This document shows positions 38,236-47,432 of a DNA stretch of 64,000 nucleotides, piece after piece. The notes under the pieces were generated by a model, which saw nothing but the letters and a program-made list of their open reading frames with translations, was not told where the DNA came from and did no database searches. Every line of letters starts with the position of its first letter. Position 1 is the stretch's first letter. Made by a program: the position numbers and the translations under genes. Origin of the DNA: Arthrobacter zhaoxinii (GTDB taxonomy: Bacteria > Actinomycetota > Actinomycetes > Actinomycetales > Micrococcaceae); contig NZ_CP104275.1 of NCBI RefSeq assembly GCF_025244925.1, positions 2,604,001 to 2,668,000 on the forward strand. Reading direction: 5' to 3'.

Positions 38236-39411
38236 TCAGCCCCCGGCCCGCTGCAGGCGTGCGGCCTCGATCAGGGCCAGGATTTCGGTGGCCCGGACGA
38301 CGCCGGTCACCCTCCCGGCCGCGTCCACGGCCACGCCCAGCCCGGACGGGGAGGAGAGGGCAGCGTCCAGCGCGCGGCGCAGGCTGGTTCCCTCCGGATA
38401 GAGGGAACCGCCCGGCACCAGGTCCCCGGTGCCGGTGATGGAACCCCGGCGGCCTGCGGGCACCCAGCCCAGCGGGGCGCCGTCGGCATCCACGCACAGG
38501 GCCCAGCCGTCGTCGACCGTTGCGGCGGGGTCCGGCAGCCTGTCTGCGGCGATGAGCTGCACCGGATGCAGGGGCACGGCGTTGCCGTCCTGGAAGGACA
38601 GGTGCCGGAAGCCGCGGTCCCTCCCGACAAAACCCGCCACGAAGTCATCAACGGGCGCCCGGAGGATCTCCTCGGGGGCGGCATACTGGGCGAGCCTGCC
38701 GCCGGTGGCGAAGACCGCCACCTTATCCCCCAGAATGGTGGCCTCATCGATGTCGTGGGTGACGAACACGATGGTCTTGGCCAGTTCCTTCTGCAGCCGC
38801 AGCAGCTCTTCCTGCAGTTCGGCCCGCACCACCGGATCCACTGCGCTGAAGGGTTCGTCCATCAGCAGCACCGGCGGGTCCGCGGCAAGGGCGCGGGCAA
38901 CACCGACCCGCTGCTGCTGTCCGCCGGAAAGCTGGGCCGGATATCTGTCGCCCAGGCCGGAGGCCAGCCCGACGACGTCGAGCAGCTCCGCGGCCCGGCG
39001 CCGCGCCTCGCGCCGCGGGGTGCCGTTCAGGCGCGGCACCGTCGCCACGTTGTCCAGGACGGTCCGGTGCGGCAGCAGGCCGGAGGACTGCATCACGTAG
39101 CCCATGGAACGCCGCAGCTGCGCGGCCTTGACGGTGGAGATGTCCCGGCCGTCAACCTCGATGCTGCCCGCCGTGGGTTCGACCATCCGGTTGATCATGC
39201 GCAGCGAGGTGGTTTTCCCGCAGCCGGACGGGCCGACAAAGACGGTGATGGACCCGCGTTCGATGTCCAGGTTCAGGTTCCGGACCGCCGGCGCGGCATC
39301 GCCGTAGGTCTTGGTCACTGTCCGGAACCGGATCATCGGCCGGTCGGCGGCGGTGCCGGCGGCCGGCCGGAGGGACTCGGAACGATCAGCGGGTTCTGGC
39401 GGCGGAGTCAT
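38236..39411 (-). CDS. Osmoprotectant ABC transporter ATP-binding protein
   Basis: The 391-residue ATPase has Walker A GPSGCGKTTSL, signature LSGGQQQRVGVARAL and Walker B VLLMDEPFSAVDP, and a C-terminal extension of about 110 residues in the place of the CBS domains of OpuCA/ProV, which sense ionic strength. It is the first gene of the four-gene operon 39411-35768. The ATG at 39411 is chosen because upstream sequence in frame has no family character. Confidence 0.92.
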   Translation of the reverse strand: MTPPPEPADRSESLRPAAGTAADRPMIRFRTVTKTYGDAAPAVRNLNLDIERGSITVFVGPSGCGKTTSLRMINRMVEPTAGSIEVDGRDISTVKAAQLRRSMGYVMQSSGLLPHRTVLDNVATVPRLNGTPRREARRRAAELLDVVGLASGLGDRYPAQLSGGQQQRVGVARALAADPPVLLMDEPFSAVDPVVRAELQEELLRLQKELAKTIVFVTHDIDEATILGDKVAVFATGGRLAQYAAPEEILRAPVDDFVAGFVGRDRGFRHLSFQDGNAVPLHPVQLIAADRLPDPAATVDDGWALCVDADGAPLGWVPAGRRGSITGTGDLVPGGSLYPEGTSLRRALDAALSSPSGLGVAVDAAGRVTGVVRATEILALIEAARLQRAGG

Positions 39412-39556
39412 TGGTGCATGCCTTCCGTGGGGGTGCCGGTGTGCCGGGCAGCTCGCGACGTGCCGTGAAGCATCACGGTATTTCACACGTGCGGCGCTAG
39501 TCCAGCGTCCATAAGGTCCGGAATGGAAAGGGGGACGGGGAGTGGTTGTGTGCCTC

Positions 39557-40000
39557 TCAGGGTATCCGGCGGCCGGAGGCGAGCATTCGCAGGCCGGTGT
39601 CCACCAGCTCGGTCCGGTTGAGGGCCGGGACCTCGTCCAGCGGTATCCACGCGGCCTCATCCGTGCTTCCGCTTTGTTCATGGCGCAGCGAGCCGCCGGT
39701 CAGCGTGGCCCGGTAGATGATCCGCAGGGCATGCAGCATCCGGGGTTCCCCGCGCATGCGTTTTTCCGGAGGAATGAAGATGCTGTCCACCCCCAGCAGC
39801 TCCTCGAGCCGGGCGTCATAGCCGGTTTCCTCCCGCACTTCCCGCAGGGCGGCGGCGGGGGCGTCCTCGCCCCGTTCCAGTCCCCCTCCGGGGAGCGTCC
39901 AGCGGGAGTTGCCGTGCTCGTTCCAGTGCGCCAGGAGCAGCTGCCCCTCACGGACAACAACTGCGTACGCCCCGACCCGGACGTCGAAGTCAGCGGACAT
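39557..40000 (-). CDS. NUDIX hydrolase
   Basis: The 147-residue protein has the full Nudix box GGGLERGEDAPAAALREVRE followed by ETGYDA, which binds the metal and splits a nucleoside-diphosphate-linked substrate. The substrate is unknown. The start overlaps the end of the kinase-like gene by 11 bases, so the two are coupled. Confidence 0.92.
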   Translation of the reverse strand: MSADFDVRVGAYAVVVREGQLLLAHWNEHGNSRWTLPGGGLERGEDAPAAALREVREETGYDARLEELLGVDSIFIPPEKRMRGEPRMLHALRIIYRATLTGGSLRHEQSGSTDEAAWIPLDEVPALNRTELVDTGLRMLASGRRIP

Positions 40001-40976
40001 TGCCGCTGCCGACCGGGTTGCTGCCCGCGGGCCCGGAACCTCCGGCGCCGAGCAGGTAGGCCACGCCGAAAACGGGGTCGGCCGTGAGGAAGCGGATGTC
40101 CGTCAGTCCTGCTGCGGACAAGCTGTCCCGCAGCAGATCCTGCAGCATCGGCTGGTGCATCCCCAGTCCCCCGCCGATCACCACCGGTCCGGAGACCTGC
40201 AGCAGGCCGGCTACGTCCAGGATGAGTCCGGTCAGGTGTCCGGCGGCCTCGGCCACGATTGCTGCGGCTGCGGAGTTCCCTTCCTGCGCCGCTTCGAAGA
40301 CCAGCCCCGCCTTGCCTGCCCAGTACCGGCGGTCGGTGGGCCCGTGGAACAGGCCGATCAGCGACTCGGGGTCAGCCGCACCGCACCCGCGCAGCAGGGC
40401 AAGGCTGAGCGAGTCCGGTTCGAGTGCCAGGTTGCTGCGGCGGAGCGAGTGCCGGACGGCTTCGCGTCCCATCCAGTAGCCGCTGCCCTCGTCGCCGAGC
40501 AGGTAGCCCCAGCCGCCCGAGCGGGCCTGCCTGCCGGCGCCGTCGATGCCCCAGGCCACGGAGCCGGTGCCGGCAATGACCGCGATACCCTCCGAAGCTT
40601 CACCTGCCGCCAGGATCAGCCTGGTGTCGTGGATGACGTCGACGACGGCGCCGGGCACGTGTTCTGCGATCAGGGCGCGCAGGGCGTCCTCGTCCTGTGC
40701 TGTGTCCACTCCCCCGGAGCCGGCGATCACCCGGCCTACGCCGTCGGTTCCCAGCGCGGCGAAAACTTCCGCGAGGGATTCCCGGGCGGCCGCTACCGGA
40801 ACATTCTGCACGTTGGCGCTGCCGGCAATGAATTCGGCTGCGGCAGTGCCCCGGTGCAGCCGGATGCCGTGTGTCTTGGTGCCGCCGATGTCGAGGCCGA
40901 TGGTGTCGAGGCCCGTGTCGTGGCCGGCGTCGTGAGAGCCGGCGTCGTCGGTAGCGGGAGGAGGGAATGCTTGCAT
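39990..40976 (-). CDS. BadF/BadG/BcrA/BcrD-type ATPase, N-acetylglucosamine-kinase-like
   Basis: The 328-residue protein has the ASKHA fold phosphate-1 motif (IGLDIGGTKTHGIRLHRG), the IAGTGSVAWGI phosphate-2 region with GGWGYLLGDEGSGYWMGREA, and the late PVVIGGGLGMHQP adenosine motif. Members phosphorylate N-acetylglucosamine or related sugars. It is followed by the NUDIX gene. Confidence 0.88.
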   Translation of the reverse strand: MQAFPPPATDDAGSHDAGHDTGLDTIGLDIGGTKTHGIRLHRGTAAAEFIAGSANVQNVPVAAARESLAEVFAALGTDGVGRVIAGSGGVDTAQDEDALRALIAEHVPGAVVDVIHDTRLILAAGEASEGIAVIAGTGSVAWGIDGAGRQARSGGWGYLLGDEGSGYWMGREAVRHSLRRSNLALEPDSLSLALLRGCGAADPESLIGLFHGPTDRRYWAGKAGLVFEAAQEGNSAAAAIVAEAAGHLTGLILDVAGLLQVSGPVVIGGGLGMHQPMLQDLLRDSLSAAGLTDIRFLTADPVFGVAYLLGAGGSGPAGSNPVGSGNVR

Positions 40977-41013
40977 TCGTCCACCCTACGTTCGGCGCCG
41001 GTGCGGGGCGAAC

Positions 41014-42270
41014 CTAGCCGGCGAAGCTGCGGCGCCGGTTCCGCCGCAGGCTCAGGACGGCCAGGGTCAGGCACGCTGCGGTAATCAGTCCGGAGAACCA
41101 GGCCACCGAAACATCCAGTCCCCAGATGCCGCCGGCGGCACCGAGGCCGAGCACCGGGATGGCGCTGCCGAGGTATGTAATGACGTAGACCGTGCTGATG
41201 ATCCGGGCGTGCTCGGCCGCCTCGACCGCTGCGGCAACTTCGTTGAACACCACCCGGAAGGCCATGCCCTGTCCGAAGCCTGCCATGAGGCAGCCCACCG
41301 TCAGGAGCACGAGGCTCCCGGTGGCCCCGGCCACGGGGATCAGCGCAATGCCGGTGCCCATGGCGGCGAGCCCAACGGGTGCCGTGTAGCGGCCGCGGAT
41401 GCCGGTGAGCTGACTGACCGCCGACGCCCCCAGCGCCAGGGCGGCCAGCAGTCCGATGGCGGGCCGCCACGTGGTGCCGGCGATCGAGGAAAAGTAGGTG
41501 GGCGCCAGCGACAGGCAGAATCCGAAGGCCGCGAAGCTGAGGAACCCGGTGGTCGAGGCAATCCAGAACTGCGAACGGGCCCGGTGCGAGACAGCAGGCT
41601 TGCGCGGACGCAGCATCGCCAGCGGCCCGCCGTCGGGAAGGGAGATGGCCGGGCGTGCCTTCAGTAGGCACAGCGGAACCAGAAGTGCGGCCAGGACTGC
41701 CGAGTGGATGAGGAACGGCGTCATGGTGGGCGAGGGCAGCAGGGACAGCAGCCCGCCGATCACCGGGCCCGCCGCAACACCGCCGGCTGAAACGAGCAGA
41801 GTGAACCGGGTGGCCCATTCGGGTTTATGCGGCAGCAGCTCACGCAGGGCGGCGGAGCTGGCACCGGTGGCCAGGGCCACCGAGGCGCCCTGGAGGGCGC
41901 GGCCGAGCATCAGGGCGCCGACCCCGGTGGCGGTGCCGAAGATCAGTCCGCCGGCGAGGGAGACGACGCCGGCCACCACCATGGCGGCCCGGCGGCCGAT
42001 GTAGTCGGACCAGTGCCCCACCAGCAGCAGGCCTGCCACCAGGACCAGCACATAGGAGGCGAACGCCAGCGTGACGCCGAAGTAGGACAGGCCCAGCGAC
42101 TCGCCCAGCAGCGGGTACAGCGGGGTCGCGAGGTTGGCGCCGATCAGCAGGGTGCCCATGACGGAAATCGTCAGGATCAGCCGGGGCCGGATGGCCGCAT
42201 CCCACTCCTTCCGCCTGGTGCGGGCGGCGGGCTGCATACGCAGCTCACTAAGCACTGTCACGGGGCACAT
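41014..42270 (-). CDS. Major facilitator superfamily transporter
   Basis: The 418-residue protein has about 12 hydrophobic segments and the MFS loop GHWSDYIGRRAAMV between segments 2 and 3 (close to G-x-x-x-D-x-x-G-R-R). It is divergent from an Lrp/AsnC regulator 124 bases away, which may control it, as is common for amino-acid or drug exporters. Substrate unknown. Confidence 0.88.
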   Translation of the reverse strand: MCPVTVLSELRMQPAARTRRKEWDAAIRPRLILTISVMGTLLIGANLATPLYPLLGESLGLSYFGVTLAFASYVLVLVAGLLLVGHWSDYIGRRAAMVVAGVVSLAGGLIFGTATGVGALMLGRALQGASVALATGASSAALRELLPHKPEWATRFTLLVSAGGVAAGPVIGGLLSLLPSPTMTPFLIHSAVLAALLVPLCLLKARPAISLPDGGPLAMLRPRKPAVSHRARSQFWIASTTGFLSFAAFGFCLSLAPTYFSSIAGTTWRPAIGLLAALALGASAVSQLTGIRGRYTAPVGLAAMGTGIALIPVAGATGSLVLLTVGCLMAGFGQGMAFRVVFNEVAAAVEAAEHARIISTVYVITYLGSAIPVLGLGAAGGIWGLDVSVAWFSGLITAACLTLAVLSLRRNRRRSFAG

Positions 42271-42394
42271 CCATCCTATTTGTAGCTAATGCTCCTACAG
42301 GATGAAGGACCGGCGAGCAGTGCAGACACATTAGACTGGTTTTTTGATCGATCCGCTCAATAAAGTCTTGAGTTGCTGACAGGAGCTGCGCTAG

Positions 42395-42871
42395 ATGGCC
42401 AATCTGGACTCGCTGGACCGCCGGTTGCTGCTGGAATTGGTTCGGGACCCCCGGGCGCAGATCAGCGACCTGAGCGAGAAACTCGGTGTGGCCCGCAACA
42501 CCGCCCAGAGCCACGTACGCCACCTGATGCGCACCGGCGTCATCCGCAACAGCGGCCGCGACGTCGATCTGGCCAAGCTGGGCTACGACGTGCAGGCCTT
42601 TGTCACCATCGAGGTGAACCACCGGGATCTCGACGGCGTCATTTCCGGACTGCGCACGCTCCCCCAGGTGCTTGAAGTGCACGAGATTTCCGGGCGCGGT
42701 GATGTCTGGTGCCGGCTCACCGCCACGGACACGCAGCAGCTGCAGCAGACCCTGCGTTCAGTCCTGAGGATCAAGGGAGTGATCCGGACGGAAACGGTGC
42801 TGGCCCTGCACGAACACATTCCGTACCGCACCGAACCCCTGCTGGAAAAACTGGTCCCGCCCACGGTGTGA
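42395..42871 (+). CDS. Lrp/AsnC family transcriptional regulator
   Basis: The 158-residue protein has the AsnC-type winged helix (LDSLDRRLLLELVRDPRAQI, then DLSEKLGVARNTAQSHVRHL) and a RAM ligand-binding domain (LPQVLEVHEISGRGDVWCRL). It forms oligomers and responds to small molecules, often amino acids. Its divergent neighbour is the MFS transporter. Confidence 0.92.
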   Translation: MANLDSLDRRLLLELVRDPRAQISDLSEKLGVARNTAQSHVRHLMRTGVIRNSGRDVDLAKLGYDVQAFVTIEVNHRDLDGVISGLRTLPQVLEVHEISGRGDVWCRLTATDTQQLQQTLRSVLRIKGVIRTETVLALHEHIPYRTEPLLEKLVPPTV

Positions 42872-42885
42872 TGCTGCAGGCAGTG

Positions 42886-42911
42886 GCTGCCCCGGCTACA
42901 GCCGGGGCAGC
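42886..42911. terminator. Bidirectional terminator between convergent genes
   Basis: GCTGCCCCGGC-TACA-GCCGGGGCAGC is a perfect 11-bp stem with a four-base loop, lying between the AsnC-type gene (+) and the phosphotransferase gene (-). Confidence 0.85.
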
Positions 42912-42945
42912 GGCTACCGTCCGGCGGCTCCTACTATCCGGCGGC

Positions 42946-44190
42946 CTATCCGGCGGCGCGAAGCAGCCGGTGTGCCGTTTCCAGCCGGACCAGGGCATTC
43001 CGGGTTCGGCTTGCCCCCTGTCCGGCACGTGCACCGGACACGAGCGTGAGCACGACGCCGGCGGCCCTGGCGTTCAGCGCTGCCGGATCCACGGCCTCTT
43101 CAAAGACCCGGCGGTAACCGGCCAGTGCCCGGTCCAGCTGGGGGCGCCCGGGATTGGCGGCGGCAAGGACGGCCAAATGTCCCAGCAGGCAGGCCAGATC
43201 ATCCACCCGCCGTCCCGGGCCCAGTCCGTCGACGTCCAGCAGGCCGGTGACCGTTCCCCCGTTCAGCAGCAGGTTGCCCTCATGGAAGTCCCCGTGGGCC
43301 GGTACGAGCGGCCCCGCCGGAGCGGAGTCCACTGCCTCCCGAATGCCGCGGGCAAGGTCGCGGATGCGGGCTGCCTGCCCGGGCAGGGCTGCGGCCGCAG
43401 TTGCGGCATAATCCTCGGCACGGTCCGCCCAGGACCGGCGCAGCGGCAGATCCAGCGCGGCGGACGGCAATGCGTCCAGCAGCTCCAGGAATGTTTCGGG
43501 CCGTACCTTCGCGGCGCCGTCGTCGACCAGGAGCCGGAACAGGGAGGTGCCGGGAAGAGCGCTGAGGACGGCTGCGCCGCGGGCAGCGTCCGCGGGAGCC
43601 GGAAGGAGCCGCGGGGCCGGTACGCTGCCGGCCTCCAGCAGGCGGTGCCGCCGGCGCAGGCCGGGCAGCAGCGCCGGAGGAAGAAGCTTCAGGTACGCTG
43701 CCTGGCCGGAGTGTTCGGCGCGGAGCACGGCCCGGCGCAGCGGCCGGTAGGCGACGAGCGAAAGCCGGACCGGCTCCGCTGCGGCAAAGACGTCCCTGGC
43801 CACGGCCGCGGCATCAGTGGCCCAGGGCAGGGACCGGAGCACCGGGTCGTGGGGGTGGACCCACAGCTGGAGCTCCAGCCCGGCGATCCGGGCCGCGGCG
43901 ACCTCGGGTCCGGCGGCGACGGTGCCGTCCGCGGTGGTGGCTCCGAGGTGAAGGGTGAGGTCCGTTCCGGGGTTCGGCCCGCCGCCCCCGGCCGGCCTGC
44001 GGCAGCGGACCCGGTAAAGGGCCGAGACGGCCCCTCCGGGACGGTGGTGGCTGCGCAGGTGTTCCCAGTGCTCCAGCTTCAGCCCCCGGGCCCGGAGCAG
44101 GTCCTGCAGGGGTCCCCGCATCGCGGCGCTGCTGAGGACGGAAAGTGTATCTGCAGCCGGCACGTGGCGGCGGTTGGGTACGGCCGGCAC
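42946..44190 (-). CDS. Aminoglycoside phosphotransferase-fold protein
   Basis: The 414-residue protein has the kinase-fold catalytic loop VPAHGDFHEGNLLLN and the metal-binding LLDVDGLGPGRRVDDLACLL. The N-terminal 150 residues are poorly conserved. Such proteins phosphorylate antibiotics, choline or sugars, and resistance cannot be assumed. It lies alone between the terminator and a membrane-protein gene. Confidence 0.85.
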   Translation of the reverse strand: MPAVPNRRHVPAADTLSVLSSAAMRGPLQDLLRARGLKLEHWEHLRSHHRPGGAVSALYRVRCRRPAGGGGPNPGTDLTLHLGATTADGTVAAGPEVAAARIAGLELQLWVHPHDPVLRSLPWATDAAAVARDVFAAAEPVRLSLVAYRPLRRAVLRAEHSGQAAYLKLLPPALLPGLRRRHRLLEAGSVPAPRLLPAPADAARGAAVLSALPGTSLFRLLVDDGAAKVRPETFLELLDALPSAALDLPLRRSWADRAEDYAATAAAALPGQAARIRDLARGIREAVDSAPAGPLVPAHGDFHEGNLLLNGGTVTGLLDVDGLGPGRRVDDLACLLGHLAVLAAANPGRPQLDRALAGYRRVFEEAVDPAALNARAAGVVLTLVSGARAGQGASRTRNALVRLETAHRLLRAAG

Positions 44191-44217
44191 GGCAGGCGCC
44201 TAGCCTAGCGTCGGGGC

Positions 44218-44985
44218 CTAGGCCCGCCGGCGCTGCAGGACGTCGTCGAGGTTGATCTTGCCGGTCTCCGGGCGTGCCTGGTGGGCAGGCGCAGCAGGTG
44301 CAGCGGGTGCGCTGGAAGGGCGCAGCGGAGTCTTGGCCAGGGACCGCGGGGTTTCGGGCAGGACAATGGGTTCCGGGGCCGGGCGCTCCGCCTTGGGCGC
44401 ATCGACGTACACCGGCTTGGGCAGCTCAACCGGCTGCCACGGCGTGGTGCTGGGCCGGGCGGGGGGCTGAACGGCGGCTGCAACGGACTGCAGGGCCTCC
44501 GTGCGCGGTTCCTCAGCCGTGGTCCGGGCCGGGAGTGCACCCCCTCCGGCTACGGTTTCCTCCGGCACGGGCGCGGACTCTCGGTCAAAAAGGACCGTTT
44601 CGCGCTGCGGCTCGGTGTCCGCTTCGGGGATCTCCAGCTCTGCGGCGGACAGGTTCTGCAGCTCACGGGGGTCGGCTCCCATGGCGGCGCGGAATGCGTT
44701 GTCGACCCGGCGCCTGCGGTCGCGCAGGGCGAGGGAGCGGAGCATCGCGACAACCGCGGCCAGCGCGCCCAAGCCGACGACGGGGAGGAGCCAGGATACG
44801 GCGGTGAAGGCGGCAAGAAGCGTGCCGATGACAACCGTCAGGACGGCGGCAAGGCCGGCAGCTGCAAGGACGGTGCGGCCGGTGCGGATCCGGAAGGCCT
44901 GTGCGGGCTCCGCCGGGCGCGCGGCTTGCTGACCGTAGACGTGCAGCGACCCGCCCCCGCTGGGTGTGGTGCTGATGTTGTTCAT
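44218..44985 (-). CDS. Membrane protein of unknown function
   Basis: The 255-residue protein has two close membrane segments (RTVLAAAGLAAVLTVVIGTLL and SWLLPVVGLGALAAVVAMLR, approx. residues 37-80) followed by a proline- and alanine-rich cytoplasmic tail ending KINLDDVLQRRRA. AGGGG lies before the ATG at 44985. The RINLDDVLQRRR-type end is common in actinobacterial proteins of this kind, but I know no function. Confidence 0.75.
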   Translation of the reverse strand: MNNISTTPSGGGSLHVYGQQAARPAEPAQAFRIRTGRTVLAAAGLAAVLTVVIGTLLAAFTAVSWLLPVVGLGALAAVVAMLRSLALRDRRRRVDNAFRAAMGADPRELQNLSAAELEIPEADTEPQRETVLFDRESAPVPEETVAGGGALPARTTAEEPRTEALQSVAAAVQPPARPSTTPWQPVELPKPVYVDAPKAERPAPEPIVLPETPRSLAKTPLRPSSAPAAPAAPAHQARPETGKINLDDVLQRRRA

Positions 44986-45161
44986 GATGATCCCCTGGGA
45001 CCCCTTGTCCGGTGAGGCGGACGGGCGGATGGTGTTGGCGGACGTGGTCTGCTCAGCATGCTGTTTAGAGAGAAGTCCACACCTATGACGGTAGAAGCTC
45101 CGGACCACCGGTACCCGCATTCGGTCCGGTGTGTCGGCGTGTCCGGCTGGAAAATCGCTGA

Positions 45162-45782
45162 CTAGTGGCCGCGCCGGGATTTCCAGCGGTTCAGCAGGCC
45201 CTCCGGGACCTCCTCGGCAGTGAGCGCAAAGCTCCGGTGGTCGGCCCACGCGCCGTCGATATGCAGGTATCGCTCGCGCATGCCTTCGTCCCGGAATCCG
45301 AGCTTTTCCACCACCCGCAGGCTTGGGCCGTTCTCCGGCCGGATGTTGATTTCCATCCGGTGCAGGGCCAGCGCCTGGAAGCAGTGGTCGGTGGCCAGCG
45401 CCACCGCCGTCGGTACAATCCCCCGGCCGGCCCTGGCCTGGTCCACCCAGTAGCCCAGGGTCGCCATCCGGGCCGATCCCCAGACGATCGTGGAAACAGT
45501 CAGCTGTCCCACGATCGCCGGCGGCCGGGACGGATCCTGCCGCTCCGTGATGAGGAACGGCAGGGCCGAATCCTGCCGCGCCTGGCGGTTGAGGCTGCGC
45601 ACCATGTCACCGTAGGTCGGCGGCTCGCCCCCGGAGACGGGATTGCTCGCCTCCCAGGGGCCTACCCAGCCGGCATTGCGGGAACGGACTTCCGTCCATT
45701 CCCGCCGGTCCCGGTGCCGGATCGGCCGGAGGATGACGTCGTCACTCTCCAGCACCACCGGCCACGCCACCGAATCAGGCAT
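45162..45782 (-). CDS. RimJ/RimL-type GNAT acetyltransferase
   Basis: The 206-residue protein has the RimL pattern: VILRPIRHRDRREWTEVR at the start, the acetyl-CoA strand (MATLGYWVDQARAGRGIVPT) and ENGPSLRVVEKLGFRDEGMR. It would acetylate N-terminal amino groups or small amines. It ends the galU-side operon, 6 bases from galU. Confidence 0.9.
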   Translation of the reverse strand: MPDSVAWPVVLESDDVILRPIRHRDRREWTEVRSRNAGWVGPWEASNPVSGGEPPTYGDMVRSLNRQARQDSALPFLITERQDPSRPPAIVGQLTVSTIVWGSARMATLGYWVDQARAGRGIVPTAVALATDHCFQALALHRMEINIRPENGPSLRVVEKLGFRDEGMRERYLHIDGAWADHRSFALTAEEVPEGLLNRWKSRRGH

Positions 45783-45788
45783 CAGTAG

Positions 45789-46694
45789 TTACTCTTCGAG
45801 CGTGCCGGTGAAATCCTTCAGCCAGTCCCGCAGCGCCGGGCCGAGATCCTCGCGTTCGGATGCCAGTGAAACCACGGCCTTGAGGTAGCTCAGCTTGTCG
45901 CCGGTGTCATAGCGGCGGCCGCGGAAAACGACGCCGTAGACGCCGGAGCCTTCGCCCTCACCGGCAGCCAGCGTCTGCAGTGCATCCGTCAGCTGGATTT
46001 CGCCGCCGCGGCCCGGACCGGTTTCCTCGAGGACTTCGAAGACCGACGGGTGGAGGACGTAGCGCCCGATCACTGCCAGGTTGGAGGGCGCATCGGCGAC
46101 GTCGGGCTTTTCCACGAGCTTGTTGACGCGGACGTAGTCCTCGCCCTCGACCACGGAGATATCGGCACAGCCGTAGGCGCTGATCTGCTCCGGATCCACC
46201 TCGATCAGGGCAATAACGGAACCCCCGGTCTTTGCCTGGACCTCGACCATCTTTTCCAGCAGGTCGTCACGGGCGTCGATCAGGTCATCGCCCAGCAGGA
46301 CGGCGAAGGGTTCGTCGCCGATGTGCAGCTTGGCCCGGAGCACGGCATGGCCCAGCCCCTTGGGGTCGCCCTGACGGAGGTAGTGGATTTCACCGAGCTC
46401 GGAAGCAGCCCGCACCAATGCGAGCTTTTCCAGGTCGCCCTTATCTTCCAGCGTCTTCTCGATGAAGGGCACCCGGTCGAAATGGTCCTCAAGGGAGCGC
46501 TTGTTACGCCCGGTGATCATAAGAATGTCCGGCATGCCCGCGTTGACGGCTTCCTCGACCACGTACTGGATGGCCGGCTTATCCACCACCGGAAGCATTT
46601 CCTTCGGCATGGCCTTGGTGGCGGGGAGGAAGCGCGTACCCAGGCCGGCGGCGGGGATTACGGCTTTGGTTATGGAGGGGCGTGACGTCGTCAT
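45789..46694 (-). CDS. galU: UTP-glucose-1-phosphate uridylyltransferase
   Basis: The 301-residue enzyme has the nucleotide-binding start AVIPAAGLGTRFLPATKAMP with KEMLPVVDKPAIQYVVEEA and the metal-binding LLGDDLIDAR. It makes UDP-glucose for cell-wall and storage glycans. It is divergent from the 5-formyl-THF cyclo-ligase gene 67 bases away. Confidence 0.96.
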   Translation of the reverse strand: MTTSRPSITKAVIPAAGLGTRFLPATKAMPKEMLPVVDKPAIQYVVEEAVNAGMPDILMITGRNKRSLEDHFDRVPFIEKTLEDKGDLEKLALVRAASELGEIHYLRQGDPKGLGHAVLRAKLHIGDEPFAVLLGDDLIDARDDLLEKMVEVQAKTGGSVIALIEVDPEQISAYGCADISVVEGEDYVRVNKLVEKPDVADAPSNLAVIGRYVLHPSVFEVLEETGPGRGGEIQLTDALQTLAAGEGEGSGVYGVVFRGRRYDTGDKLSYLKAVVSLASEREDLGPALRDWLKDFTGTLEE

Positions 46695-46761
46695 AGTCGT
46701 AAGCGTACCTAAGAGGTCTTAGATTGCACCAAATAAGCATCCGGATAGGGACAATGGGCAT

Positions 46762-47379
46762 ATGCGTGCACTAAACAAGGACCAGGCCCGAAGAGATTTC
46801 CTGCGCTTACGCCGGGAAATGACGGATGCCGAAAAAGCCGATGCCGCCTCCGGCCTTGCCCGGCTCGGACTCGCCTGGGCGCAGGAACTGGTGCCGCACG
46901 GCGGAACGGTGGCCGGATACCTGTCAGTGGGGAGTGAGCCTGGCACGGGCGAGTTGTTGGAGGGCCTGTGCACAGCCGGGTACCGCGTTGTGGTCCCGGT
47001 GTGCGAACCCGGACGCAGGTTGTCGTGGTGTGACTGGACACCCGAAACCGTGCTGGCACCGGGACTGCACGGCTCGCTCCTGGAACCGACCGGAGAACGT
47101 TTCGCCGCCGCCGATTTGACGGAGCTCGGCCTCGTGCTCGTACCGGCACTGGCAGCGGATTCCAGCGGCGGGCGGATGGGCAAGGGCGGCGGTTACTACG
47201 ACCGGTTCCTGGCACGTCTGCGTGCGGACGGCAACCCCGCCCCCGCGGCCGCAGTGGTCTACGATCACGAGTTCGTTCCGGCCGGGAGCTTCGAAACCAC
47301 ACCCCTGGATGCAGCGGTGGACGCTGTGCTCACACCCTCCGCGTGGCGGCAGGTGCCATCGGACCCCATGTATACTTAG
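46762..47379 (+). CDS. 5-formyltetrahydrofolate cyclo-ligase
   Basis: The 205-residue enzyme has the family motif GRMGKGGGYYDRFLARLR near residue 138 and an N-terminal basic ATP-binding stretch (RRDFLRLRREM). It converts 5-formyl-THF to 5,10-methenyl-THF with ATP. Its stop codon lies inside a CIRCE element, so the operator for the next gene begins at its last bases. Confidence 0.93.
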   Translation: MRALNKDQARRDFLRLRREMTDAEKADAASGLARLGLAWAQELVPHGGTVAGYLSVGSEPGTGELLEGLCTAGYRVVVPVCEPGRRLSWCDWTPETVLAPGLHGSLLEPTGERFAAADLTELGLVLVPALAADSSGGRMGKGGGYYDRFLARLRADGNPAPAAAVVYDHEFVPAGSFETTPLDAAVDAVLTPSAWRQVPSDPMYT

Positions 47380-47402
47380 CACTCAAGGCTTGAGAGTGCC
47401 AG
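47376..47402 (+). promoter_or_regulatory. CIRCE element before the fmdB-type gene
   Basis: TTAGCACTC-AAGGCTTGA-GAGTGCCAG has the 9-9-9 layout of the HrcA operator TTAGCACTC-N9-GAGTGCTAA. The left arm is perfect; the right arm has two changes, exactly those of the second groES site (63425). A TATACT immediately before it could be the -10 box. HrcA would then repress the fmdB-type gene until heat shock. Confidence 0.75.
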
Positions 47403-47432
47403 CTTGAGAGTTGCCCAAGGAGGATCACCAGA

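Noticed and set aside
46709..47302. Minus-strand frame opposite the 5-formyl-THF cyclo-ligase
   Set aside because: Arg/Pro-rich shadow; the plus-strand gene has the family motif.
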